NCBI GenBank assembly: GCA_050181465.1 | Contig: JBFXDD010000009.1 | Coordinates: 1-64,000, forward strand | Origin: JACRLW01 sp050181465 | Lineage (GTDB): Bacteria > Planctomycetota > UBA1135 > UBA2386 | DNA: 64,000 nt | Direction: 5' to 3' | Part shown: one piece after another, positions 1 through 9,295 of the stretch | How the letters are laid out: each line of letters starts with the position of its first letter | How positions within the stretch are numbered: the stretch's first letter is position 1 | Made by a program: the position numbers and the translations under genes | The notes under the pieces: generated by a model | The model's input: only the letters and a program-made list of their open reading frames with translations | Told to the model about the DNA's origin: nothing | Database searches by the model: none

Positions 1-30
1 CTGCGTCGCTGAACTTGCGGCCGCGCGGCC

Positions 31-1518
31 TCAGCGCAACGCATGCACCGCGCGGGCACTCTCGTTGCCGGTGTCGTCCAGGCTCGAGACGGCCACCGCG
101 CTGACCCCGAGCTTCTCGCGCTGCTCTCTGGTGACGAGCAGCCCCGGCTTCTTCGCCGCGACGACCTCGATCAGCAGCCACTCGTCTTCGCACAGCAGGT
201 AGACCGGATGCGCGCGCGCATCCTCGACCTCGCTCCAGCGGATCTCGAGTGCGCCGTCGACTTCCTTGACCCGGATGGACGGTCGCGCCGGCGCGCTCGC
301 ATCCAGCCACGGCCATGCCGGCGGCAAGGCCGCGCGTTCATAGAGGCCCTCGCGCAAACGCTTTCGCACGGCGCCGACGTCGTCGCGCAGCGCCTTCATC
401 GAGAAGTGCACGTTGCCCAGCGCTTTGCCCGAACGCCGGGTCAGTTCGATCTGTGCGAGGAGTTCCTCGGTCGACCAGCCCTTGCCTCCACCGGCGGCCT
501 TCGAGGTGTAGTTGCCGATGAAGAGGTGCATGTTCGCCGGCGTGTTGTCGCACCACCACTTCTGCAAGACCGGGTAGCTCTGCGCGGTTTGCGCGATCGG
601 CCAATAGAGCTGCGGCACGATGTAGTCGCACCAACCGTTGCGCAGCCACAGCGCGACGTCGGCATACAGGTCGTCGTATTGGTCGATACCGGCCTTGATC
701 CCCTCGGGGATCCCGGGGCGCACGATGCCGAAAGGACTGATCCCGAAGCGCGCGTGCGGGCGAATCGTGTGGATCGTCTTGTGCATCGACTCGACCATGC
801 GATCCACGTTGCTGCGTCGCCACGCCTTGCGATCGAGCTTGCCGCCGCCTTTCTGATAGCGCTGGTAGCTCGGCCCGTCGGGGAACTCCTTGCCCTGGAT
901 GGGGTACGGGTAGAAATAGTCGTCGATGTGGATCCCATCGAGCTCGTAGCGGCGCAACAGGTCGGCCACCACCTTGATCGTGTGATCGCGTGCCTCCGCG
1001 AAGCCTGGATCGAGCCAGAGTTCGTCGCCGTACGGGACCATGAAGGCGCGCGCGGGATGCGAGTCGACGACCTCGGACTTGGCGCCGCGATGTCGCGCGC
1101 GGAAGGGGTTGATCCAGGCGTGCAACTCCAGCCCGCGCGCGCGCGCTGCGGCGATCGCGTGCTCGAGGGGATCCCAGTTCTCGCCCGGTGCCTTGCCCTG
1201 CTCACCGCTCAGCCACTCGGCCCAGGGCTCGAGCTTCGACCGATAGAGCGCATCGCAGGCCGGCCGCACCTGGAACACGATCGCGTTGAGCCGCAACGAC
1301 ACCGCCGCGTCGAAGATCGCGTCGAGTTCCTCGCGTTGCTTCGCCAGCGGCAGTCCCGGGCGTGACGGCCAGTCGATATTGGCGACCGTCGCGACCCACG
1401 CCGCCCGGAACTCGCGCACCGGGGCCGGGATCTCGGGGAGATCCGCCGGGCGCTGGCCGCAACCGATGCCGAAGGCCAGGGAAGCGGCAAGAACGGTCCG
1501 TAGGAGCGCGCTCGTCAT
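31..1518 (-). CDS. GHL10-type (DUF187) glycoside hydrolase-like lipoprotein
   Basis: The 495-residue product matches the glycosyl-hydrolase-like 10 (DUF187) family, a TIM-barrel fold predicted to act on polysaccharide or peptidoglycan-like substrates. Typical family segments are visible: REFRAAWVATVANIDWPS near residue 35, FQVRPACDALYRS near 80, ELHAWINPFRARH near 130 and LDGIHIDDYFYPYP near 195. The ATG at 1518 is preferred over an upstream in-frame start because it gives a short hydrophobic leader ending in a lipobox (FGIGC), so the protein should be a lipoprotein. A short region of about 80 residues after the barrel looks like a fibronectin-type or similar beta domain. It is divergent from the TRAP binding protein at 1629. 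The substrate is unknown. Confidence 0.85.
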   Translation of the reverse strand: MTSALLRTVLAASLAFGIGCGQRPADLPEIPAPVREFRAAWVATVANIDWPSRPGLPLAKQREELDAIFDAAVSLRLNAIVFQVRPACDALYRSKLEPWAEWLSGEQGKAPGENWDPLEHAIAAARARGLELHAWINPFRARHRGAKSEVVDSHPARAFMVPYGDELWLDPGFAEARDHTIKVVADLLRRYELDGIHIDDYFYPYPIQGKEFPDGPSYQRYQKGGGKLDRKAWRRSNVDRMVESMHKTIHTIRPHARFGISPFGIVRPGIPEGIKAGIDQYDDLYADVALWLRNGWCDYIVPQLYWPIAQTAQSYPVLQKWWCDNTPANMHLFIGNYTSKAAGGGKGWSTEELLAQIELTRRSGKALGNVHFSMKALRDDVGAVRKRLREGLYERAALPPAWPWLDASAPARPSIRVKEVDGALEIRWSEVEDARAHPVYLLCEDEWLLIEVVAAKKPGLLVTREQREKLGVSAVAVSSLDDTGNESARAVHALR

Positions 1519-1628
1519 GGCGGCGGATTCGAAGGGTAGACGACCTCGGAATGCAAGCCCGTGTCGCGGGGACCGGGCCGACATCGCGGATGGTCCCCGG
1601 CGGTGCGGGCGGCGTAGAGTTCCGCGCC

Positions 1629-2789
1629 ATGGTCGACCGCTCGAATGACGACGCGCAGAGTCCCGATCCTTTGCGGCGCTCGTTTCTCACCGGCGGACTC
1701 GTCGGCGGTGCCTGCGGGATCCTCGGCAGCAGTTCGGTCGGCGCGCTGCGCGGGCGCGCGGCATCCGAACGCGCGGGCGCGGTCACCGGTCGTCCGCAGG
1801 TGGAGTGGCGGCTCGCCTCGAGCTTTCCGCAGTCGCTCGACACGATCTACGGCGCTGCCGTGGTGTTGGCGGAGAAGGTCGCGGCGATGACCGACGGCGC
1901 ATTCCGTATCCGTGTGCACCAGGCCGATGAACTCGTCCCGGCGCTGCAGGTGCTCGACGCGGTGCAGGCCGGGTCGGCGGAGATCGGTCAGACCGGAGGT
2001 TACTACTACATCGGCAAGTCGCCGGCCTTGGCATTCGACACCTGCGTGCCCTTCGGCCTCACGCCGCGGCAACAGAAGGCGTGGCTCTACGAGGCAGGCG
2101 GTCTGGACTTGGTTCGCTCGGTCTACGCCGACTTCGGTGTGATCTCGTTTCCCTGCGGCAACACCGGCACGCAGATGGGCGGCTGGTTTCGCAATCCGGT
2201 GGAGACCCTCGCCGACCTGCGTGGACTGCGCATGCGGATTCCCGGGCTCGGCGGTCGCGTGATGGATGCGCTCGGAGTGAGCGTGCAAAACTTGTCGGGT
2301 CGTGAGATCTATCCCGCGCTCGAGCGCGGCGTTCTCGATGCCGTCGAGTGGGTCGGACCGAGTGACGACGAGAAGCTCGGCTTCTGGCGTATCGCGCGGC
2401 ACTACTACTATCCCGGCTGGTGGGAGCCTGGTCCCTCGTTGTCGTTCCTCGTCAATCTGACCGCGTGGAATGCGCTTCCCGCCGACTACCGTGCGATCTT
2501 CGAAGCCGCCGCGGAGCAGGCCTACGACGCGATGCAGCGCCGCTACGACGCGCGCAATCCGCCGGCGCTGCGGCGATTGATCGACCAAGGCGTGGAGTTG
2601 CGGCCCTTCTCGCCCGAGATCATGCGTGCCGCCCGCGACGCTGCCGAGTCCCTCCTCGACGCCGACGCCGGCAAGGACACCACCTACAAGAAGTTGCTCG
2701 ACCACTGGCGCCGCTTCCGCGACGAGAGCAAGACCTGGTTCCGCACTGCGGAGTTGAGTTATGCGCAGTTCGCCTGGGGCGAGCGGTGA
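1629..2789 (+). CDS. dctP: TRAP transporter solute-binding protein (DctP/TakP type)
   Basis: This is a 386-residue periplasmic binding protein of a tripartite ATP-independent transporter. A twin-arginine leader is visible at the N terminus (RRSFLTGGLVGGACG), followed by the mature domain starting around VEWRLASSFPQSLDTIYGAA. Family landmarks include the GLRMRIPGLGGRVMDALGVS segment and the aromatic-rich HYYYPGWWEPGP stretch, which resembles TakP-like binders of organic acids. The ATG at 1629 was chosen because the signal begins immediately after it. The matching membrane subunits DctQ and DctM are encoded on the opposite strand at 9296-11219, separated from this gene by helicase and insertion-sequence DNA and by hslO. 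The ligand cannot be read from the sequence. Confidence 0.9.
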   Translation: MVDRSNDDAQSPDPLRRSFLTGGLVGGACGILGSSSVGALRGRAASERAGAVTGRPQVEWRLASSFPQSLDTIYGAAVVLAEKVAAMTDGAFRIRVHQADELVPALQVLDAVQAGSAEIGQTGGYYYIGKSPALAFDTCVPFGLTPRQQKAWLYEAGGLDLVRSVYADFGVISFPCGNTGTQMGGWFRNPVETLADLRGLRMRIPGLGGRVMDALGVSVQNLSGREIYPALERGVLDAVEWVGPSDDEKLGFWRIARHYYYPGWWEPGPSLSFLVNLTAWNALPADYRAIFEAAAEQAYDAMQRRYDARNPPALRRLIDQGVELRPFSPEIMRAARDAAESLLDADAGKDTTYKKLLDHWRRFRDESKTWFRTAELSYAQFAWGER

Positions 2790-2918
2790 CAGGAGCACGG
2801 CGGAAGCACGCATCCGCTCACCTACCGCTGCTGGCCGTCGAGAACTTCGTAGCAGCGCTTCTAGTCCATGCGATGCCTTCGACGGGATTCGTCTTGAGCA
2901 GTAAGACCTCCTTGCTCG

Positions 2919-3263
2919 TCACCCATTTGTCCAAACGCGGATATTGACACCATAATTCTGCAACAGGCCGTTGCCCGTAACGCACGCGACCTCCACCTTT
3001 ACAACGACGCCCCTGTCCATGAGCGGGGCTACTTGAGCCGACACCCTTGCTGGCAAGAAGCCAAGCTGCCTGCCTTCTCCGTCGAGCACAGCGATTGCGT
3101 TGACGTCATGCGGGTTTGCTCGATCGCGCTTGAGTGTCACCGGTGCGGAGCCGGAAGTGTCCAATTGATCAGCAAGATCTTCGATTAGCGACTGCCTCTC
3201 GCTCCCGTCGTCGTTCGAAAAGGTGACACCCGCAATCTTGGTGTGAAAGTCGATCGCCTGCAT
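2919..3263 (-). CDS. HIRAN-domain protein
   Basis: A 114-residue protein that is almost entirely one HIRAN domain. The family pattern is visible: FHTKIAGVTF near the start, then VTLKRDRANPHDVNAIAVL and GRQLGFLPARVSAQVAPLMDRG. HIRAN domains bind DNA 3' ends in Rad5/HLTF-type enzymes, and stand-alone bacterial versions are found beside helicases or nucleases. Its ATG lies directly against the stop of the upstream helicase (no spacer between 3264 and 3263), so the two genes are probably co-transcribed and translationally coupled. Base composition here is visibly less GC-rich than in neighbouring genes, which suggests acquisition by transfer. A role in DNA repair or defence is inference. Confidence 0.85.
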   Translation of the reverse strand: MQAIDFHTKIAGVTFSNDDGSERQSLIEDLADQLDTSGSAPVTLKRDRANPHDVNAIAVLDGEGRQLGFLPARVSAQVAPLMDRGVVVKVEVACVTGNGLLQNYGVNIRVWTNG

Positions 3264-5951
3264 CTAGACATCCTCATCTGTGAGGTGACTGGGCAACTCA
3301 CGAAGGAAGCCGTCCCTGTCAGGGCCCTCGCGATCTCCAGCTCTGTGTTTTGCGTGATTAGATATAGTGAGCGAATGCCTCGCTCGCGTCATGCCGACGT
3401 AGAAAAGGCGACGCTCGGCCTCCATTTGAGTCGGCTCCGCTTCAGCATAGCGCAAGTTAGGGAGTATGTCGCCCTGGACGCCCATAATATACACGTGATC
3501 AAATTCCAATCCCTTTGATCGATGAAGCGTGAGCGCGCTGATGGCCTCCTCAAAGCTCTCATCCGCAACGCGAATCTCGTCGAGTTCGGATATGACGTCC
3601 ATCCACGCATCTAGACCTGCCGCGTTCCCATGGCGTCTGGCGACTTCCAACGCGAGAAATACTGCAGCGCTCAGGTCGTCGCGCTCCCCCGTCTCGGGCG
3701 TTGGAGTCTTGAGTTCGAGTTGTGTCGCAAGCTCGAATAACACATCGGCAGGCTTATTCTCCAGCAGCCGACTCCGCGCCATGTCGATAGACGAAAGAAA
3801 CGTCAGAACGGCCTGGATGGTTGGGTTGTCGTCGGTTGAAGATTGGGCCCAGGCTCGCAGGAGCCGTTCAATATCTTCTGGCGGAAGACCGCCGTCGTGC
3901 GCCTCCGCCAGTTCCCTGAAGACAGATTTCTTGATCCGGCGCCTACCGATGTTGACCGCCGCCTGAAAGAAGCGGTCGCCCGGTCCCTCGCCTACTGTCT
4001 TCATGAGGTTCAGCAAGTCCGCCCCAGCGTTGGACCTCAACACATTGGTTGCGTGCACGGGGACGCCCTGAGCCCGGGCCTCAAGGACGGCCGCTTGGAT
4101 CATGTCGTTGTTCCTGGCGAGAACAGCGATACTGCGGGGGCGCTCGCCGCTCTGGATGAGGCGATTGATGTCGCAAATGATTCGCGACACTTCGTTGCAC
4201 CGCTCTGCGAATCGGCGGATTCGAATGCGAGGACCATCGCGGCCTGGTGCGGCGGTCAACTTCTTGGGGATGCGGTCATGGTTGTGGTCGATCACAGCTC
4301 TTGCCGCTTCAACTAGAATCTTCGTCGATCTGTGGTTCCGCTGCAGAATTATAGACTTGGACTCTGGAAAGTGCTTTTCGAAGTCTCGTAGGTACTTGGG
4401 GTCGGCCCCACGCCAACCGTAGATGCACTGGTCGTCATCACCGACGAACGTCAGAACGCCGTGTCCCTCTGCAATCTTTCTGACGAGATGAAACTGTGTC
4501 GCGTCGAGATCCTGGCATTCATCCACGAAGACAGCTCTGTATCTGTTCTGCACCGCCGCCAGGTGCTGCGGAGACTTGGTCAGCAAGCGAAGCGCACCAA
4601 TGCTTAGGTCGTCGAACGAGACCGCCCCAGCGGAGCGAACGATTTCATCAAACGCCTGACAAAGGCGGACCTCTGGCGTGCCATCATTTTCGATGAGACG
4701 GAATGGCGCAGTGTGCTTGAGCCGCGCAATGACCACCAGCGCCTGCTCGGGAAGTTTCAGAGGGAGAGGTATAGACGGATCAGCTTGAAGCCGGTTGAGA
4801 GCCTTGTCGAGGATCGCATTCCTACGATGGTCGTCCAAACCGATATCAAACGCCTCGGGCATGCCGGCCATCCGAGGATCCAGCCGAACGATCGAGAGTG
4901 CCAGGCCGTGGAGGGTCTTGATGGTTATGCCCTGAGCGCGGTCCGGCAGTCGCTTTCGTAGGCGCGAACGCATTTCTTGAGCCGCTTTGACGGTGAACGT
5001 GACAGCAAGAATCTGTCTGGGAGCGAACCAGCCCTGCGCGACGAAGTTTCGGATCCGCTCAGTGAGAGCGCGCGTCTTTCCCGACCCGGGCCCTGCGACG
5101 ACCCGCAGGTAGCCGGGGGGCGACTCCACGGCATCTCGTTGCTCAGATGTGAGGCTTTCGGGTTCCGGGAGATCGAGGAACTCCGGTTGCCCGGCGCTGC
5201 TAGCCCGGTGTGCAAGTGCATCCAGTTCGCTCTGGGGCTTGCTAGCTGCATGGAGATGAAGTGACTCAAGGTGGTCTGTCCATGCGCTGCCCGTCTCAGT
5301 TGGCGAGGAATGGACGTTCGCTGTGAGCGGGTATGCAGACGGCCTTGCGTCCGAGTCTGCGTACGCCTGTCTTGCGACGTCCTCGATTCGAGCGCCTTGA
5401 TCCCCTGCGCCGTGTTGCGCATCCAGCTGAATCGAGGGCGCCTCAGCGAGCTGTATGCGAGGGCGTTCAAGCTCTTGGGTCAACCGCGTATCTGGTTCGT
5501 CCGGATCGGGCGGTGGGATGAATCTACCAACATTGAGAGTGGGAGCGTGACCGAAGCTGCGGACATACCAAACGGCAAGAGTCCGTGCCTTTCGGAGGTA
5601 CGCAAGTGCTGTTGCACGGTCTCCCAGGCCCTTGTGTACCGCCTTATTCCCTTTCTCGCGGAGGTCGTCGAACAGGTCCGCGACATCTCGCGGAAGTGCG
5701 CCGTGGCGATCGAGCCGTCGCAGGAGATCGTGCTGTTTTTCAGCTCGCTTGATAGGGACTCCTAGAACCGCAGCGGCTTCCTGGGCCAGCATCTCTCCAA
5801 ACTGGCGCAGCCGCCACAGGGAAGCGGCAGGGTCGCGAGAAACATGCTGTTCCGCGAAGACCGCAGCTTCGATCAATTGAGTCTCGAGACCCCGCAGGAA
5901 CCAAAAATTGGGGGACGCGGAGGCCAGTTGGTCTGCGGAGTTCTCACTCAC
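3264..5951 (-). CDS. DUF4145 + UvrD/Rep superfamily 1 helicase
   Basis: An 895-residue two-part protein. Residues 15-135 resemble DUF4145, an alpha-helical domain also found in type I restriction HsdR subunits and other defence proteins; key segment is LFDDLREKGNKAVHKG. A low-complexity linker follows. From about residue 265 it is a UvrD-type 3'-5' helicase: Walker A GPGSGKT at 287-293, VTFTVKAAQEM, Walker B-like FVDECQDLDATQFHLV, GDDDQCIYGWRGADP, QRNHRST, LTLHRSKGLEFDHVYI and RRLFYVGMTRAR. All canonical SF1A motifs look intact. The start is GTG. It forms a pair with the HIRAN gene at 2919 and lies beside insertion-sequence remnants, so it is probably an acquired repair or defence module. No nuclease domain was recognised. 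Confidence 0.88.
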   Translation of the reverse strand: MSENSADQLASASPNFWFLRGLETQLIEAAVFAEQHVSRDPAASLWRLRQFGEMLAQEAAAVLGVPIKRAEKQHDLLRRLDRHGALPRDVADLFDDLREKGNKAVHKGLGDRATALAYLRKARTLAVWYVRSFGHAPTLNVGRFIPPPDPDEPDTRLTQELERPRIQLAEAPSIQLDAQHGAGDQGARIEDVARQAYADSDARPSAYPLTANVHSSPTETGSAWTDHLESLHLHAASKPQSELDALAHRASSAGQPEFLDLPEPESLTSEQRDAVESPPGYLRVVAGPGSGKTRALTERIRNFVAQGWFAPRQILAVTFTVKAAQEMRSRLRKRLPDRAQGITIKTLHGLALSIVRLDPRMAGMPEAFDIGLDDHRRNAILDKALNRLQADPSIPLPLKLPEQALVVIARLKHTAPFRLIENDGTPEVRLCQAFDEIVRSAGAVSFDDLSIGALRLLTKSPQHLAAVQNRYRAVFVDECQDLDATQFHLVRKIAEGHGVLTFVGDDDQCIYGWRGADPKYLRDFEKHFPESKSIILQRNHRSTKILVEAARAVIDHNHDRIPKKLTAAPGRDGPRIRIRRFAERCNEVSRIICDINRLIQSGERPRSIAVLARNNDMIQAAVLEARAQGVPVHATNVLRSNAGADLLNLMKTVGEGPGDRFFQAAVNIGRRRIKKSVFRELAEAHDGGLPPEDIERLLRAWAQSSTDDNPTIQAVLTFLSSIDMARSRLLENKPADVLFELATQLELKTPTPETGERDDLSAAVFLALEVARRHGNAAGLDAWMDVISELDEIRVADESFEEAISALTLHRSKGLEFDHVYIMGVQGDILPNLRYAEAEPTQMEAERRLFYVGMTRARHSLTISNHAKHRAGDREGPDRDGFLRELPSHLTDEDV

Positions 5952-6604
5952 GCTAGGAAGATACCAGACAGCGTGCCGCTTTGCCAGTGGGTGCTCTCAG
6001 TTGCGTGAGCGCTCCTCGTGTCGCTAGTCCTCATCAGCGCAAATGGCGCTGCGGCCTTCCGGGTCTGCGCCGCGAGCTGAAATGCGTCACGAAGTGGACG
6101 CACCACTCTCGGCTGCCACGGCGGAGCTCGACATCGATCAAGTTGTTCAGGGTAACTGAGTCTGGTCTCCGGGCAAATGGATTGGGTGAACCGCGACATC
6201 CGTATCGCTGCGTCGCGCTGAGGACGTCAGCAGCGCAGTGCGCGGGGCCGTTCCAAGCCTCGAAACAACGCAGAAGTCGAACGCCTGCAAGCCGTCAGCC
6301 TTAATATGACCTTGCCTCGGTCGTGTGGACGCGGCGATAAGCGAGCCCGAGTGTGCCGTCGGACTTCATTGTGGTCAAGTGCCGATCCTCGGCCTCCGAT
6401 GCCCGTTCCAGGCGAGAGGGAATCGGGCTCTGCGGAGGTGCAACTTGCCGAGGGACAGCCGGCGCGACAGTGCGCCAACGGCCACATCCGGCCCCAGGGT
6501 AGACAGCTGCCCAGGGGCAAGGCTGATGGCTTCGTTGGAGACCGGGGCCATGCCTCAAGAACCAACTTCAGAGAACGGGGCGAGGCATCGATCTCTGATG
6601 TGAG
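5952..6604. other. About 650 bp with no recognisable gene
   Basis: This stretch lies between the helicase start and the IS21-like end. Short frames exist on both strands, but none has a recognised domain and none is supported by a ribosome-binding site. It probably holds the helicase promoter (near 5952-6050, minus strand) and debris from earlier insertions. Confidence 0.4.
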
Positions 6605-6650
6605 TTCCGGAAAGTCTGGCGCCCTGATTCCGGAAAGTTTGGCGCCCTGT
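6605..6650 (+). repeat. Tandem 23-bp repeats at the left end of an IS21-like element
   Basis: Two adjacent copies occupy 6605-6627 and 6628-6650. They differ at two positions and share the cores TTCCGGAAAGT and TGGCGCCCTG. A third, degraded copy of the GAAAGTTCGG core lies near 6682. IS21-family elements carry several transposase-binding repeats just inside their ends, about 100 bp before istA, and that is the position seen here. No matching right end was found. Confidence 0.65.
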
Positions 6651-6747
6651 AGCCGAGCGTTCGTGCGGCCAGGACTTCTGCAGAAAGTTCGGACTCCGGC
6701 TGGCCCTGGCAGGCTGGGGGCAGGCGCCGGCGCGGTAGTCCGAGGGA

Positions 6748-8308
6748 GTGCTTGACGCCATGAAGCGATTGGAAATCCAGACCCTGCGAGGGGTCGGAAT
6801 GTTGGTTGAGCTGGTTGCTGCACACACCGGGGCGAGTCCTCGGAGCGTGCAGCGTGTCGCCAAGGAGCCGCCGATCACCGATCCTGCGGCGGTGGACGAC
6901 ATGGCATCAAGACGCCTGGGGCGGCCGAGTCCGGTCGCGCAGTACGAGCCGACGATCACGGGTTGGCTGGCGGAGGATCCGAAGCTGCCGAGTAACCACG
7001 TGCTGGAGCGGCTGCGAGACCAGGGCTACGAGGGATCGAAGACGGCGGTCTACGACTTGGTTCGCCGCCTTCGACCGGCGGCTCCGCAGCACGGCGTGTC
7101 ACGCTTTGAGGGGTTGCCTGCCGAGTTCAGCCAGCACGACTTCGGCGAGGTCATGGTGCGGTATCGATCCGGAGAGCGCGAGCGCATCCAGTTCTTCGCA
7201 TCGGTGCTGAAGTTCTCACGACTGCGGCGAGTCGAGCTCGTCGCCAACCAGACGACGGAGAGCATCTGCCACGCACTGGTCGACGCGTTCACCAGCTTCG
7301 GCGGGCTGCCGCTGATCGCTGTCTTCGACAACCCGAAGACGATCGTGCTTCGGCGCGACGGGAATCGAGTCGTGTGGAATCCGACGTTCGCGCATTTCTG
7401 CGCCGAGTCCGGGATCGTGCCCAACGTGACGTGGCCCTACCGGCCGCAGGAGAAGGGTGCGGTGGAGAATCTCCCCGGCTTCGTGCAGAGCCGCAACCAC
7501 CCTGACAAGAAGAAGTCGAACAAGGACTGGGAGTCGCCAACCGTTCCCGACGCGCGCATCACCAAGATGAAGGACGGTCGCACGCATCTCGGCCACGAGG
7601 CGCAGCACGCCATCGATGTCGACACGGAGATCGTTGTGGCGACGACGATCCACCACGCCGACCAGCCCGACTCCGAGGTCGTTAAGGAGGCGGTTGCGCA
7701 GACCACTGGCGTGATGTTCAGCGCCGACGGCGGCGAGCATTTTCACGAAGTGGTCGCGGACGAGGGCTAACACAAGGCCGAGGTGTTGGCGTGGCTGAGC
7801 GAACTCGTGATCAGGAGCTTCATCCCAGAGAAGCGCGCCAAGGCGCGTCGGAAGTGGGCCGACCGCCCGGTCGCCTGGCACGAGGCCTACGAGCTCGATC
7901 GCCGACGTGTCGCCGGCGCGCGTTCGTCCGACCTGCAACGGCTGCGAGGCAAGCAGGTCGAGCGAAGCTTCGCGCACACATGTCGGACGGGGCGTGCGAG
8001 ACGCACTTGGTTGCGTGGTGTGCTCGACGCCGCCATGCGCTACCTGATCCGAGTCGCCGTTCACAACCTCGGCCGGATCATGCTCGCTTTGATCGGAGTA
8101 GAAGCTCCGCGAGGGCTACAGGGGCTTCCGAGAGCAGTTCGGGACCTCTTGGACCCGCAACTCGTCGTCTGGACGGCTATCTTCCGAATCCTTAGGTCGA
8201 CGACGACGAAATGCGTTCCCGCTCCTCGATGGGTCGTGGTTTTCGGCCCCGCGGTCGGAAGCCTCGCTCGCGGCCGCGGACTCACCCTTTTCATCATCGG
8301 GCTGTTAG
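6748..8308 (+). pseudogene. Chimeric dead transposase: IS21 IstA joined to IS1182-type transposase
   Basis: The first ~247 codons (to about 7489) are IstA of IS21: an N-terminal helix-turn-helix region and the DDE core with D131 (QHDFGE), D194 (VFDNPK) and E240 (EKGAVENL). At about 7490 the reading frame passes without a break into the middle of an IS1182-type DDE transposase (NKDWESP, ARITKMKDGRTHL, QHAIDVDTEIVVA). A TAA at 7768-7770 interrupts VADEG-stop-HKAEVLAWLSEL, where the family normally has Gly-Tyr-His, so a TAC probably became TAA. The same frame continues with IPEKRAKARRKW and a stretch ending near 8190. A shifted frame then gives an FSSSGC-stop ending at 8306-8308, resembling that family's C terminus. 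IstB and the rest of IstA are missing, so the element should be inactive. It could start at the GTG at 6748 or the ATG at 6760. Confidence 0.8.
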
Positions 8309-8394
8309 AAAAGCGCGAAGCGCGTTGCGATCGCTCTCGGCGGGCATGCTTGAGTGCCACCGACGAACGTGGAGCTTGCTGCATCGCACCCCCC

Positions 8395-9267
8395 CTACCG
8401 CGACTCGTCATCCCCCATCCGCGCCAGCAACGCCCGGTAGTCGTCGGGACCGGCTTCATAGTAGGTGCCGCAGTAGTCGCACTTGACCGCGAGGACTTCG
8501 CCGCGGTGGAGGAGATCGGCCAGATCATCACGACCGAGAGTGGCGATCGAGGCGACGACCCGCTCCTTCGAACACTGACAGCCGAACTCGACCACCGAAT
8601 CGGCGAGCTGCGTGTGCACCTCGGCACCGACGAGCCGCGCCATGAGCTGCGCGGGATCGGCGTCGATGCGATCGAGCAGGTCTTCGAGACTGCCGAGCGC
8701 ATCCACGCGCGCACGCATGCGCAAGAGCGGCGGCTCGCTGATCTCCGGCAACAACTGCACGACGTAACCACCCGCCGCTCGAACCCTCGCGTCGTCGGCA
8801 TCCTCCAGCACCACCGCCAGACCGAGCATCGTCGTGACCTGCTCGGACTGCAGGAAGTAGCGACCGAGCGCATCGGTCAGGCCGCCGTCGTCACTGGTCT
8901 CGACGACACCCTGATGGCCATGACCGGCGCGGAGGATGCGATAGACCTCCAGCAGGCCACCGCTGCGCAAGACCGCACCCAGAACGGCGTCCTGCACCTG
9001 CGCAAGTCCACGCGTGCGGCCGTCGCGATGGGAGTCACCGATCACACGACCGCCGGCCGGATCGGCGTAGTGCACCTGAACCCGCTGCCCCGGCGCCATC
9101 GTCTCGCGCACGAGCACCGCGGCGAGCACCGCCTCGCCGAGGGCGTTCGCGGTCGCGCCGCGCACGCCCTGCGCATCGATCACCGCCTGCACCGTCTCGG
9201 TGGCTCGCAAGGTCATGACGCGAAACGCGCCGTCATCGGTCATCGCACGGAGAATGTGATCGGTCAT
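8395..9267 (-). CDS. hslO: Hsp33 redox-regulated chaperone
   Basis: A 290-residue Hsp33 homologue, a cytoplasmic holdase activated by oxidative unfolding. The four zinc-binding cysteines that form its redox switch are all present as CxC (C230, C232 in FGCQCSKERV) and CxxC (C263, C266 in CDYCGTYY). The start was set at the ATG at 9267 (MTDHILRAM), which matches usual family N termini better than the upstream in-frame start. It lies 28 bp after dctM on the same strand and may share the dctQM transcript. Its tail ends about 85 bp from the IS remnant, and the gene looks intact. Confidence 0.95.
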   Translation of the reverse strand: MTDHILRAMTDDGAFRVMTLRATETVQAVIDAQGVRGATANALGEAVLAAVLVRETMAPGQRVQVHYADPAGGRVIGDSHRDGRTRGLAQVQDAVLGAVLRSGGLLEVYRILRAGHGHQGVVETSDDGGLTDALGRYFLQSEQVTTMLGLAVVLEDADDARVRAAGGYVVQLLPEISEPPLLRMRARVDALGSLEDLLDRIDADPAQLMARLVGAEVHTQLADSVVEFGCQCSKERVVASIATLGRDDLADLLHRGEVLAVKCDYCGTYYEAGPDDYRALLARMGDDESR

Positions 9268-9295
9268 GGAAGTCGAGGATGCAGATGCCCAGGTG

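Noticed and set aside
6301..6558. A short minus-strand frame in the gap before the IS element.
   Set aside because: No recognised domain, no ribosome-binding site and no support from neighbours.
6605..6650. A CRISPR array.
   Set aside because: Only two tandem units without spacers are present, and they match the expected position of IS21 end repeats.
7768..7770. The TAA in the chimeric transposase as a recoded stop.
   Set aside because: TAA is not known to be recoded as an amino acid in this setting. The element is also truncated and frameshifted, so decay is the simpler reading.
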